From the NCBI RefSeq assembly GCF_016406085.1, contig NZ_JAEHFJ010000010.1, positions 1-64,000 on the forward strand: 64,000 bases of DNA, given 5' to 3'. Source of the DNA: Aureibaculum flavum (GTDB lineage: Bacteria > Bacteroidota > Bacteroidia > Flavobacteriales > Flavobacteriaceae). The position numbers and the translations under genes are program-made. The notes under the pieces were generated by a model. That model had not been told where the DNA came from and did not search any database. It saw nothing but the letters and a program-made list of their open reading frames with translations. Shown piece by piece: positions 9,488 through 19,316 of this stretch. Every line of letters begins with the position of its first letter. Position 1 is the stretch's first letter.

Positions 9488-12400
9488 ATGAAAAAAAAAT
9501 TATTAAAAAAATTACGTGTATTTCTAACAAATCACGTAAAAAAAAACATGCATTTAAAACTATTTGGACTTATGATTATTTCATGTTCGTATGGAATAAA
9601 TGCTACGTCAACTGAAAATAATGTAATTGACAATATTGAATTTGATACATTTCAACAAACTACAACCATTACAGGTACCGTATTAGACAATGAAAATAAC
9701 CCGCTACCCGGTGCTAGTATCATTGAAAAAGGAACTACAAATGGCACAACATCTGATTTTGATGGTAATTTTTCTATAACACTAAAAGATGAAAATGCCA
9801 TAGTATTGGTTTCGTTTGTTGGTTTTACAACTCAGGAAATTACTATTAATGGTAAAAGTAGCATTAATGTAGTTTTACAACCTGATGCTCAAAGTTTAGA
9901 TGAGGTAATTGTTGTAGGTTATGGTACAGCAAAACGTAAAGATATTACAGGTTCGGTAGAACGTGTAAATTTAGAAGATTCTCCAATAGCATTGTCATCA
10001 AACACAAGTGTTTTACAAACCATACGAGGGGCAACTCCTGGTATTAACATTGGAACTCAGAATCAAGTTGGGACAACACCAAGTATTATTGTAAGAGGGC
10101 AAAACTCTATCAATGGAAATAATAATCCTTTAATTGTATTAGATGGTGTTGTATTTTTAGGTAGTGTAAGTGATATCAATCCAAATGATATAGCTTCTAT
10201 CGACATTTTAAAAGATGCTTCTGCGGCAGTAGTATATGGCTCTCGTGCGGGTAATGGTGTTATTATAATTAATACAAAAAAAGGAAAGACTTCTAAACCA
10301 GTTATTAAACTTTCTTCATCTACAGGTGTTAATGTATGGCAAAATAAGCCAAATTTATTATCACGTGATAGCTACTTGGAAAAATATGCAACTCAGGTAG
10401 GTGCAGCGTCGGTAGATGCTATTGTGTGGGAAGAAGAGTATAGAGGAGTATTACAAGATGAAGGCGTTGATACGGATTGGATTGATCTTGTTTCACGTAA
10501 AGGAAGTATTCAAAAACACAATCTTTCCGTATCTGGTAGATCAGAAAATGTGAATTATTTTTTCTCTGGAGGTTATGAAGAACAAGAAGGTGTTATTTTA
10601 GGAGATGAATTTAATAGAGTTTCTTTGCGTTCTCGTGTATCTGCTGATGTTACCGATTGGTTAGAATTAGGTCTTGACGGGTCGTATACCAATAGTGATT
10701 ATTCAGGAGTTACCCCCGACGTTGGACGAGCAATGGTTATGGCACCTATTGGGTATCCGTACCGTTATGACGGTCAACCATTTAATACAGCTTCTAATAC
10801 ATCAACAGCTCTAGAAAGATATCCTACGGCAAACAACGTACCGAGTCCTTTATGGGGAACAGACGGAACTCGAGATTCATTCGATAAAAGAAATTATTTT
10901 AGACTTGCCGCAAATGCTACCGTTAAAGTCCCTTGGATAAAAGGCTTGAAGTATACATTTAACTACTCGCTTAGTGGACAATATAGAAGCGTGGATAATT
11001 TTTATTATGAAGATTATTATATAGGACTACCTACTGAGGGTACACCTTACTATGACAGATATTCTCAAACAGCTATACAAGCCAATTTATCTCAAGCCAA
11101 TGGATCTAATGCTCGTTATAAAGATTACAATTATGTAATGGATAATATTATCAATTACAACAACAGTTTTGGTAAACATAATGTTGATGTGACTTTAGTG
11201 GCTACAAGAGACTATCGAAAGACTGACCAATCTGTTTTAGATGGTAATGATTTTGCTGCGTTAGGAAATACAAGTTTAGGTGTAAATGGAATTACGTTTG
11301 CCACAACACAGACCAATTCTTATGATTTATCTGAAAGATCTAATGTGGGGTATTTAGGTAGATTATCTTATGGTTTTGATAACAAATATAATCTAACAGC
11401 AGCTGTCCGTAGAGATGGTGCATCCGTATTTGGTTCAGAAAAAAGATTTGGTACTTTTTGGTCTGTCGGTGGTGCATGGACACTTAGTAATGAAAATTTC
11501 TTAAGAGATAATAAGATTTTGAATTATCTAAAAATCAATGCTTCTTACGGAACAAATGGAAATCAAGGATTAAGTCCATACCAAACACTTTCAGGTGTTA
11601 TTACAGGTGTACCTGGTGATATTGAATATGCCTTTGGAGATAATCCTTCAGTGAGTCAATACGGTATAGAGCAAACGAGTTTAGGAAATGCTGATTTAGG
11701 TTGGGAATCTACCACCGCATTAAACTTTGGGTTACATTCCGCTTGGTTAAATAGCAGAATTACGTTGGATGCTGATATCTATTTCTCAAAAACAAGTGAT
11801 CAAATTTTTAAACGAAACATTCCAAGTACAAGCGGATTTACTTCTATATTGGCCAGTTTAGGACAAATAGATAACAAAGGGGTTGAGATTTCTTTAGGTA
11901 CAAAAAATGTTGATACCGAAAATTTTAGTTGGTCTTCTAATTTAACCTATTGGAAAAACAGTAATAAAATTACGGAGCTGTATGGTGATGATATTGATGG
12001 TGACGGTGTAGAAGATGACGACATTTCTAATAGTTTATTTATTGGAGAGTCTTTAGGTGCTATTTATGGTTATGATTATATTGGTGTTGTACAAACAGAT
12101 GACACACAATACATTGCTGATACCGGTGCTTCACCAGGAGATGCCATGTATAGAGATTTAGATGGTGAGCCAGGAATTACGGCTGCAGGTGATCGTAAAA
12201 TTTTAGGGTTTAGTACGCCTAATTTCCGAATGGGTTTTTCAAACACCTTTACGTATAAAAACTTTAGTTTGTACATGTTGTTTACAGGAACCTTTGGAGG
12301 TAATGATTATTTTTTAGGTTCTAACCCAAGAAGTAATTCATTACAAAATAGATTTGATTATAATGATGTAGACAATGGTGCATGGTGGACTCCTGAAAAT

Positions 12401-12691
12401 CAAAGTACAACAAACTTAGGTCCAACTTTTAATGATAGTCGTTATAAAGGTTTGCAGTCAAGAGGTTTTGTAAGGTTACAGAATGTAAATTTAACGTACA
12501 AATTTGATAAAAATATGCTTGAAAGATTAGGTGTTGGTATTAGCTCTTTTGAGATGTATGCAAGTGCAGACAATCCTCTTCTTTTTACAAACTGGTACGG
12601 TGGCGGAGATCCTGAAAGAGGAATAGCAGCACAAAGTGGTACCTTACCTATTATGAGTGCATATACTTTTGGAATAAATGTTAGTTTTTAA
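9488..12691 (+). CDS. susC: SusC-family TonB-dependent outer-membrane transporter (PUL 1)
   Basis: 1067 residues, within the usual SusC range. The N-terminus is long and basic before a hydrophobic export signal (LKLFGLMIISCSYGINA). A carboxypeptidase-regulatory-like domain (about 62-140, TITGTVLDNENNPLPGAS) follows, then a TonB-box and plug start (DEVIVVGYGTAKRKDITG), the plug (to about 265, AAVVYGSRAGNGVIIINTK) and a beta-barrel ending in the aromatic residue expected of outer-membrane proteins (NVSF). It would form the import channel with the SusD lipoprotein that begins 16 bases downstream. It is the first gene of PUL 1 and is divergent from the GntR regulator. Confidence 0.95.
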   Translation: MKKKLLKKLRVFLTNHVKKNMHLKLFGLMIISCSYGINATSTENNVIDNIEFDTFQQTTTITGTVLDNENNPLPGASIIEKGTTNGTTSDFDGNFSITLKDENAIVLVSFVGFTTQEITINGKSSINVVLQPDAQSLDEVIVVGYGTAKRKDITGSVERVNLEDSPIALSSNTSVLQTIRGATPGINIGTQNQVGTTPSIIVRGQNSINGNNNPLIVLDGVVFLGSVSDINPNDIASIDILKDASAAVVYGSRAGNGVIIINTKKGKTSKPVIKLSSSTGVNVWQNKPNLLSRDSYLEKYATQVGAASVDAIVWEEEYRGVLQDEGVDTDWIDLVSRKGSIQKHNLSVSGRSENVNYFFSGGYEEQEGVILGDEFNRVSLRSRVSADVTDWLELGLDGSYTNSDYSGVTPDVGRAMVMAPIGYPYRYDGQPFNTASNTSTALERYPTANNVPSPLWGTDGTRDSFDKRNYFRLAANATVKVPWIKGLKYTFNYSLSGQYRSVDNFYYEDYYIGLPTEGTPYYDRYSQTAIQANLSQANGSNARYKDYNYVMDNIINYNNSFGKHNVDVTLVATRDYRKTDQSVLDGNDFAALGNTSLGVNGITFATTQTNSYDLSERSNVGYLGRLSYGFDNKYNLTAAVRRDGASVFGSEKRFGTFWSVGGAWTLSNENFLRDNKILNYLKINASYGTNGNQGLSPYQTLSGVITGVPGDIEYAFGDNPSVSQYGIEQTSLGNADLGWESTTALNFGLHSAWLNSRITLDADIYFSKTSDQIFKRNIPSTSGFTSILASLGQIDNKGVEISLGTKNVDTENFSWSSNLTYWKNSNKITELYGDDIDGDGVEDDDISNSLFIGESLGAIYGYDYIGVVQTDDTQYIADTGASPGDAMYRDLDGEPGITAAGDRKILGFSTPNFRMGFSNTFTYKNFSLYMLFTGTFGGNDYFLGSNPRSNSLQNRFDYNDVDNGAWWTPENQSTTNLGPTFNDSRYKGLQSRGFVRLQNVNLTYKFDKNMLERLGVGISSFEMYASADNPLLFTNWYGGGDPERGIAAQSGTLPIMSAYTFGINVSF

Positions 12692-12707
12692 TTTAAAAAA
12701 AGATATT

Positions 12708-14393
12708 ATGAATATAAAATATATAAATAAAATAGCATTAGTTTTAATGGCTATGATGGCATTTAGCTGTGACGATGATGGATTTTTAGATCAAAAACCA
12801 GAAACATTTCTAACGGTGGATAATGTATTTACCTCTGGTGTACAAGTTGATCAATTGGTATTAACCATGTATCAACAAGATCGTGCTTTGCATGGTTATG
12901 TAGATAATAATCAAGGACGCGTAATGTATGGGCAAGGTACTGATGTGCTTACAGTTCCTACTTTTCGTAAAAACACGAATTTCAGTGATTATAATTCCAC
13001 TATCACCCCAAATGCCGGGCGTTTAAATAATATATATGCTGATTTGTATCAGATGATATCTCGTGCTAATTTGGCTATTTCCTTAGCAGAACAAGAAAGT
13101 CTTACTTTTGAATCAGAAGAAGTTCGTAGATATGTTTTGGCACAAGCTAAGTTTTTTAGAGCTAAGGCACATGGGCAAGCAGCAGAACTTTTTGGAAGAG
13201 TTGCCATAGTGGATGAGCCAACAACAACGGTAAGATTTGACTATGAACAAGCAGAAAGGTCAGAAATATATCAGTTTGCCATAAATGATTTAGAGTCAAT
13301 TCTTGATGATTTACCAGAAACAACAACGGAGTCAGGTAGAGTAGTAAAAGGAGCTGCACAACATTATTTAAGTGAGTTTTACTTAGGGCTTGGTATTGAA
13401 ACTGGAGACAATACCGCTTATGATCAGGCTATTAAATATGCTTCAGATGTTATTGATGGAGGAGTTTATTCTTTAATGACAGATCGTTTTGGTTCAAGAG
13501 CCGGTGAAGCTGGTAAAAATGTGTATTGGGATTTATTTAGATTGAATAACCAAAATTACGCTGATGGAAATACGGAAAGTATTTGGACATATATATTTGA
13601 TTATGAGGCATACAAAGCAGGTGATGAAGGAGCTAGATTAGCCTTACCATATTATATGAGCCCCGTTTGGCGTGCTATACCAGGTGTTCAAGGAGAAGAT
13701 GAATATACGGGAGGAAGAGGTGTTGCTTATTTAAGACCTACTGATTTAACAGAAACTGTTATTTGGGAGCCTAGTATTTCCGATGGAGATATGAGAGGTG
13801 AAGAAAGTAATATCAGAAGAACCGTTTATTATAATAATCCATCTTATGAAGGAGGCTCTTTAGTTGGTCAAGTTGTACCGCAAGATGAATTGGATGCAGC
13901 CAATGTTGGTTTAGCTGATGGTGCGTACTACCCTATTTATGAGAAATTTACAACAGATCAATTTGAAGGTTTAGATGATGGGGAAAGAAGACAAAATATT
14001 TGGAGAGATGATTATGTAATTCGTTTACCAGAAACTATCTTATTAAGAGCAGAAGCTAAGTTACGTAAGGGCGATGCGGCTGGTGCTGCTGATGACATTA
14101 ATATCATTAGAAATAGAGCTCAATGCAATATAGAGGCAACGGCTGCTATGGTTGATATTGATTTTATTTTAGATGAAAGAGCTAGAGAGCTTTTTGGTGA
14201 AGAAAGTAGATGGAATACCTTATTACGTATGGGTGGTAATGTGGCATCTGATCGTATTAGAAGATATGCTAAATATGACTATCAAGTAAACAGTTTAACC
14301 TTTGATTTTAATACATTTCCAATTCCTCAGACGGTTATTGATCGTAACAAAGATGTGGTTTGGGAGCAAAACGACGGTTGGAAAAATAGATAA
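12708..14393 (+). CDS. susD: SusD-family glycan-binding lipoprotein (PUL 1)
   Basis: 561 residues from the ATG at 12708; an earlier in-frame ATG overlaps the SusC stop and would spoil the signal. The lipoprotein signal is VLMAMMAFSC with acidic residues after the Cys (DDDGFLDQKP), a pattern associated with surface export in Bacteroidota. The SusD fold is shown by the N-terminal FLDQKPETFLT, helical TPR-like repeats (VLAQAKFFRAKAHGQAAELFG) and the C-terminal family motif LDERARELFGEESRWNTLLRMG. It lids the SusC transporter and recruits the oligosaccharide at the cell surface. Confidence 0.95.
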   Translation: MNIKYINKIALVLMAMMAFSCDDDGFLDQKPETFLTVDNVFTSGVQVDQLVLTMYQQDRALHGYVDNNQGRVMYGQGTDVLTVPTFRKNTNFSDYNSTITPNAGRLNNIYADLYQMISRANLAISLAEQESLTFESEEVRRYVLAQAKFFRAKAHGQAAELFGRVAIVDEPTTTVRFDYEQAERSEIYQFAINDLESILDDLPETTTESGRVVKGAAQHYLSEFYLGLGIETGDNTAYDQAIKYASDVIDGGVYSLMTDRFGSRAGEAGKNVYWDLFRLNNQNYADGNTESIWTYIFDYEAYKAGDEGARLALPYYMSPVWRAIPGVQGEDEYTGGRGVAYLRPTDLTETVIWEPSISDGDMRGEESNIRRTVYYNNPSYEGGSLVGQVVPQDELDAANVGLADGAYYPIYEKFTTDQFEGLDDGERRQNIWRDDYVIRLPETILLRAEAKLRKGDAAGAADDINIIRNRAQCNIEATAAMVDIDFILDERARELFGEESRWNTLLRMGGNVASDRIRRYAKYDYQVNSLTFDFNTFPIPQTVIDRNKDVVWEQNDGWKNR

Positions 14394-14437
14394 TATATGT
14401 ATTAAAAACGCTAACAAAGCGTAATTTAAACAATGTT

Positions 14438-14510
14438 AAAAGTTGTTCAAAATGATGTTTATTAAATTCGTTTTAATAATGATAGGCATAATTTTTGAAC
14501 AACTTTTTTT
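14438..14510 (+). terminator. Terminator-like inverted repeat after SusD (PUL 1)
   Basis: AAAAGTTGTTCAAAAT (14438-14453) pairs with ATTTTTGAACAACTTTT (14491-14507) around a long loop, and T residues follow. Hairpins after susD commonly set a higher transcript level for susCD than for the downstream enzymes, which probably applies here. Confidence 0.75.
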
Positions 14511-14555
14511 ATTAGCTTATATTTACAATAAGATTAATTATTAAATAATTTCAAC

Positions 14556-16394
14556 ATGAAAAAACATTTTATTTTTATATTTCTTTTGAGTTCAATAATT
14601 GCCATTAATGCACAAAAAACTGAAGAAAAAATAGAATTAGAAACAACGCTAATAAGTCCAAAGAAAATTACTAAAATAAAAGAAGGACATTATTTTATAG
14701 ATTTTGGTAGAGCCTTTTTTGGAAACGTACAACTAAAATCTACGGTTGCACAAAAAGAGCCACTCACCTTTCAACTTGGAGAAAAATTAAAAAGTGAACT
14801 TCAAATCGATGATAATCCAGGTAAAAACATTAGGTATCAAAAAGTAACATTAGAGCATTTACAAAAAAATAAAGTAACTACAGTTAAACTGGTTCCCTAT
14901 AAAAGGAACACTACTGGTGCCGCTATCCTACTACCCGAATCTTTGGGAGCCATTATACCCTTTAGATATTTAGAAATTGAAAATTTAAAAATCCCGATAG
15001 AAGCTCTTGAGATTCAGCAAAAAGCAGTGCATTATAAATTTAATGATAATGCAAGTTACTTCTCCTCTTCTAATGTGGTTTTAGATTCTCTATATGACAT
15101 GTTTAAACACACGATTAAGGCAACTAGTTTTACTGGTTTTTATGTAGATGGAGACAGAGAACGGATTCCTTACGAAGCAGATGCATATATCAATCAATTA
15201 AGCCATTACAGTGTAGATAGTGAATACACTATGGGAAGAAGAACAAATGAATATTTTATAAAAAATCCTACCTGGCCAACGGAATGGTTATTACATACCG
15301 TATTGATGTTTCATGCGGACTACATGTACACAGGAGATTTAGAACCTTTAAAGAAATACTATGATGCTTTGAAGCTAAAAACCTTGATGGATTTAGAAGG
15401 AAGCGATGGCTTGATAAGCTCAAAATCATCCAATCTAACTGATGAGCTTATGGCACAATTAGGATTTGAGAAAGGAGATAAACAAATAAGTGATATTATA
15501 GATTGGCCTCCTGGACAAAAAGATACAGGCTGGAAACTGGCTAGACCAGAAGGTGAAAGAGATGGCTATGAAATAGTTGATACTAATACCGTAGTAAATG
15601 CATTTTATTATATCAATCTAAAATTAATGTCAGAGATTGCCGAACATTTGGGTAAAAAAGAAGATGCCTTACTTTTTAAAAATAAAGCCATCATCACTAA
15701 AAAGGCTATAAATGATAAATTCTTTGATACTACAAAAGGAGTTTATGTTGACGGAATTGGCTCAAGTCATTCCTCATTACATGCCAATATGTTCCCTTTG
15801 GCATTTGATTTAGTACCTACCGAACATATAAAATCAGTGACCTCATTTATTAAATCTAGAGGTATGGCCTGCAGTGTTTATGGATCTCAATTTTTATTGG
15901 AAGGATTGTATAAAAATAATGAAGCATTATATGCAACAGGCTTAATTACCAACACCACAGGTGATAGAAATTGGTGGAATATGATTAGAGTGGGCTCTAC
16001 CATGGCAATGGAAGCATGGGATGTTAAATACAAACCTAATGCCGACTGGAACCATGCATGGGGTACAGCTCCATTAAATGCCATCATAAGACATATGTGG
16101 GGTATTCAACCGAAAACACCCGGATATAAAGTAGCTACAATTAAACCTCAATTAGATAACTTAACGTTTACAAAAATAAAAGTTCCAACAATTATTGGGA
16201 GTATTTTGGCAGAATTTGAAGTTAATCCTAAAAAAGAGGTTCTCTTTAGTTTTGAAATTCCATCAGGCATGATGGCAGAGTTCATTATTCCACAACATTT
16301 TAAAAATGTTTCCTTTAATGACGTTACAATTAATGGCGACCAATCAATACTTAAATTGGATAGTGGAAAACATACTATTAAAGGGAATTATTAA
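14556..16394 (+). CDS. GH78-type alpha-L-rhamnosidase, secreted
   Basis: 612 residues with a signal peptide ending ...AINAQ. A beta-rich N-terminal part leads into an (alpha/alpha)6 barrel. The signature DGDRERIPYEAD at residues about 198-209 corresponds to the GH78 acid motif; a second conserved block, MEAWD (Glu near 485) followed by NADWNHAWGTAP, fits the GH78 base region. A C-terminal beta-sandwich (PGYKVATIKPQL) closes the protein. It is shorter than many GH78 enzymes, which carry extra N-terminal modules. In PUL 1 it would release terminal L-rhamnose in the periplasm. Rhamnosidase activity is inferred from family; this sub-branch could act on another deoxy sugar. Confidence 0.8.
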   Translation: MKKHFIFIFLLSSIIAINAQKTEEKIELETTLISPKKITKIKEGHYFIDFGRAFFGNVQLKSTVAQKEPLTFQLGEKLKSELQIDDNPGKNIRYQKVTLEHLQKNKVTTVKLVPYKRNTTGAAILLPESLGAIIPFRYLEIENLKIPIEALEIQQKAVHYKFNDNASYFSSSNVVLDSLYDMFKHTIKATSFTGFYVDGDRERIPYEADAYINQLSHYSVDSEYTMGRRTNEYFIKNPTWPTEWLLHTVLMFHADYMYTGDLEPLKKYYDALKLKTLMDLEGSDGLISSKSSNLTDELMAQLGFEKGDKQISDIIDWPPGQKDTGWKLARPEGERDGYEIVDTNTVVNAFYYINLKLMSEIAEHLGKKEDALLFKNKAIITKKAINDKFFDTTKGVYVDGIGSSHSSLHANMFPLAFDLVPTEHIKSVTSFIKSRGMACSVYGSQFLLEGLYKNNEALYATGLITNTTGDRNWWNMIRVGSTMAMEAWDVKYKPNADWNHAWGTAPLNAIIRHMWGIQPKTPGYKVATIKPQLDNLTFTKIKVPTIIGSILAEFEVNPKKEVLFSFEIPSGMMAEFIIPQHFKNVSFNDVTINGDQSILKLDSGKHTIKGNY

Positions 16395-16411
16395 TTTTTT
16401 AAGTTTAGGTA

Positions 16412-17923
16412 ATGAGAAAATTCACATTTTATATATTTATATATTTTTTTCAAATAGCACTTGGCTACACTCAAGAATTAAAAACAGCATCCCTATTTAC
16501 TGACAATATGGTGTTGCAGCAAGGTATGTCGGTTCCTGTTTGGGGAATTTCAAAACCCAATGAAAAAATTACAGTGAAATTTGCCAACCAAAGTAAATCT
16601 ACCATTACTGGTATTGATGGTAAATGGATGGTAAAATTAGATCCGCTCTCGATTTCAAAAACAGGAAGGAAAATGAGTATTAGCGGGAATTCTGAAATTA
16701 TACTTTCTAATATTTTGGTAGGTGAAGTATGGATTTGTTCTGGTCAATCGAACATGCAATTTTCGGTAAAAGCCGTTCCTGAAATAGAATCATTGATCCC
16801 TTTTGCGAGAAACATTCGGAGTTTTGAAGTGAAAAGAACAGTTTCATTTAAAGAAGAAGATAATGTAATTGGGAGTTGGTCTACTACCCTTCCCAGCAGT
16901 GCGGTAGCATTTGGATTTGCTTATTTTTTGGAATCCATTGGTGATGTTCCTGTGGGGATTATTCATGCTTCATGGGGCAGTTCTTCTATTGAAGCCTGGA
17001 TGCCTAAAGATATGACTCATGATCTCCCCTATTTTAAAAAAATAATGGAAGATTTTGATAATGATATAACTACACAGAACAAAATTCAAAAGTCTCTAAA
17101 TGCTAAAAATGGCTGGACTAACAAAGAAGATATATTTATGAGACGGCAACCTAATATACTTTACAATGCCATGATAAAACCATTAGCTCCTTACGCATGT
17201 AGAGGTTTGGTATGGTATCAAGGAGAACGTAATACGAGATATTTAACAGGAGTACCCGATGTTACAGAAGCCAACTGGTTTCATAATGTAATAGGTATGA
17301 AAGAATATGGAGACGTTTTAAAATTATGGATTGAACGTTACAGAAAAGAATGGCAGAATGACAACATGCACTTTTCAATTGTAATGCTTCCTGGTTTTGG
17401 CCAAGGCACAGTGGCTAATTCTGATATCGATTCTAAAAGTCCAACTGCAGCCTCTTGGGCATGGATGCGTGAATCTCAACTGAAAGCATTAGAAATCCCA
17501 AATACAAGTGTTGTTAACACGATTGATTTAGGTGATGAAAAAAATATTCATCCAACCGATAAATTTCCGTTGGCACAACGACTGGCTTTACAAGCCGCAA
17601 AATACACCCTCAATAAAAACATTGTTGCTGAAGGTCCAATATTTGATACTGTTGAAACTTATGACAACACTTTAATAGTTCATTTTAAAAATAGTAAAGG
17701 TTTAAAAACGGTTAACAGAAAAGCACCAACAGGATTTTGGATTGCAGATAGCTCATTAAAATGGGAAATTGCCGATGCGAAAATTGAAGGAGAAACCGTA
17801 CTACTCCATAATTCAACAATAGAGAAGCCTTTATACATTCGTTATGCCTTTGCTGGAAAACCAGATGTGAATTTAGTCAACGAAAATAACTTACCTGCTT
17901 ATCCGTTTAGAACTGATATTTAA
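16412..17923 (+). CDS. Sialate O-acetylesterase-type carbohydrate esterase
   Basis: 503 residues with an N-terminal signal (YIFIYFFQIALGYTQ). SGNH-type blocks are visible: WICSGQSNMQF (Ser near residue 113), WYQGERN near 268 and IHPTDKFPLAQR with the His near 380. The N-terminal beta domain (MVLQQGMSVPVWG) is the usual companion of this family. These enzymes remove acetyl groups from sugars; in PULs the substrate is often a plant or algal glycan rather than sialic acid. It starts 17 bases after the GH78 stop, so the two are co-transcribed. Confidence 0.87.
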   Translation: MRKFTFYIFIYFFQIALGYTQELKTASLFTDNMVLQQGMSVPVWGISKPNEKITVKFANQSKSTITGIDGKWMVKLDPLSISKTGRKMSISGNSEIILSNILVGEVWICSGQSNMQFSVKAVPEIESLIPFARNIRSFEVKRTVSFKEEDNVIGSWSTTLPSSAVAFGFAYFLESIGDVPVGIIHASWGSSSIEAWMPKDMTHDLPYFKKIMEDFDNDITTQNKIQKSLNAKNGWTNKEDIFMRRQPNILYNAMIKPLAPYACRGLVWYQGERNTRYLTGVPDVTEANWFHNVIGMKEYGDVLKLWIERYRKEWQNDNMHFSIVMLPGFGQGTVANSDIDSKSPTAASWAWMRESQLKALEIPNTSVVNTIDLGDEKNIHPTDKFPLAQRLALQAAKYTLNKNIVAEGPIFDTVETYDNTLIVHFKNSKGLKTVNRKAPTGFWIADSSLKWEIADAKIEGETVLLHNSTIEKPLYIRYAFAGKPDVNLVNENNLPAYPFRTDI

Positions 17924-17996
17924 ATCACTAATTAAAATCTGCAGTAAGGGAAGCTATTGTATAGAACCAATGACAACCTATTTATTTATAGCTTAG

Positions 17997-19316
17997 ATGA
18001 AAACCTTCATAAACATAACTTTCCACTCTATTATTTTATTAGTATTCTGTCTAATTGGAAAAGTTGCTCTGGCACAAAACCCGATTACAACTTTTAAGGG
18101 TATTTCAGACCCACACATTCGCGTTTTTAATGACACTATTTATCTTTATAGCGGACATGATGCTGCCCCAAATGATAAAACATGGGTGATGAAAGATTGG
18201 CGTGTTTTTGCAACAACAAATCTTTTAGATTGGAAACATTTACAAACTATCACTCCTAAAGATAATTATATGGATGATGGTAGCGAAGATTGTTGGGCTA
18301 GTGATGCCAGTGCGAGAAATGGAAATTACTACTTTTACTTCTCAGACAGAAAACGAGGTATTGGTGTCATGAAATCTAAACATCCAGCCGGAAATTTTAC
18401 AGATGTCTTAAACAAACCTTTAGTTTCTCCCTTGCATGACCCTACTCTATTTACAGATGATGATAAGAACAAAACGCCTTATCTAATTTATGGAGATAAA
18501 ACAGATGCATATTATATTGTTAAGTTAAATAATGATATGATTTCTACGGCAGAAACTCCCAAACCAATAGAAATAAAAGGAGATGCTTGGAAAGATGCAC
18601 CTGAATGGATGGATAAAAACTATCTTTTCAAATATAAAGAATTATACTATCTAAGTTGGGGAAATCAATATGCCATATCCAAGAATATTTATGGTCCTTA
18701 TGAATGTGTTGATGCTGTTGGTAGAGGATATAAGTTGGGTGAATTTGCACATGGTAGTTTTTTTTGGTGGAAAGGTCAGTTTTATCATATTTGGTGTTAT
18801 TACATACGAGATGGATATAAGTTTAGAGAAAGCATTATAAGTTATTGCCATATTGATGATAATGGACAAATAGTTACTGACACCAACTTCTTAGATAAAC
18901 ATTTTAGCAATGGTGTTGGTCAGTATAACGCATCGTGGAAAAAAATTGAAGCAGAATGGTATTATGAAAAATCATCAAATATTAAAAAGCGAGGGCTGAT
19001 GAATAAAGGATTTAGATTGACGAACATAAAAGATGGAAGCTGGATTCGATATGCTGAAATGTTATTCGAAAATGAAAATTATGAATTTCAACTGCAACTA
19101 AATAGTGTTCGGGGCAAAGGCTATTTAGAAATAAGACAAGGTAATTTATCTGGTCAAATTTTAGGAAGAATATCTATTGAATCAGATAATTTACAAAAGA
19201 AATACATCTTAAATAATATCAATTGCTTAAAAGGAAAAACAGATTTGTATTTAACATTTAAGGGAACCGAAGACTTTAATGTGGAATTAGATTATTTTAA
19301 CTTCTTAAGAAAGTAA
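17997..19316 (+). CDS. GH43-type glycoside hydrolase with C-terminal beta-sandwich
   Basis: 439 residues with a signal peptide ending ...KVALAQ. The five-bladed propeller of clan GH-F is suggested by ISDPHIRVFNDTIYLYSGHD (general-base Asp near 38), HDPTLF (Asp near 148) and DAPEWM (general-acid Glu near 203). Residues about 340-439 look like a CBM6-type beta-sandwich (FENENYEFQLQLNSVRGKGYLEIRQG). Typical activities are alpha-L-arabinofuranosidase, beta-xylosidase or exo-galactanase; the subfamily cannot be set by eye. It is the last gene of PUL 1 and its 3' end overlaps that of the opposing symporter gene by 12 bases. Confidence 0.82.
   Translation: MKTFINITFHSIILLVFCLIGKVALAQNPITTFKGISDPHIRVFNDTIYLYSGHDAAPNDKTWVMKDWRVFATTNLLDWKHLQTITPKDNYMDDGSEDCWASDASARNGNYYFYFSDRKRGIGVMKSKHPAGNFTDVLNKPLVSPLHDPTLFTDDDKNKTPYLIYGDKTDAYYIVKLNNDMISTAETPKPIEIKGDAWKDAPEWMDKNYLFKYKELYYLSWGNQYAISKNIYGPYECVDAVGRGYKLGEFAHGSFFWWKGQFYHIWCYYIRDGYKFRESIISYCHIDDNGQIVTDTNFLDKHFSNGVGQYNASWKKIEAEWYYEKSSNIKKRGLMNKGFRLTNIKDGSWIRYAEMLFENENYEFQLQLNSVRGKGYLEIRQGNLSGQILGRISIESDNLQKKYILNNINCLKGKTDLYLTFKGTEDFNVELDYFNFLRK

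Noticed and set aside
16412-17923. True sialic-acid metabolism
   Set aside because: The esterase family name suggests it, but no sialidase, sialate lyase or epimerase is present; a glycan acetylesterase role in the PUL is more likely.
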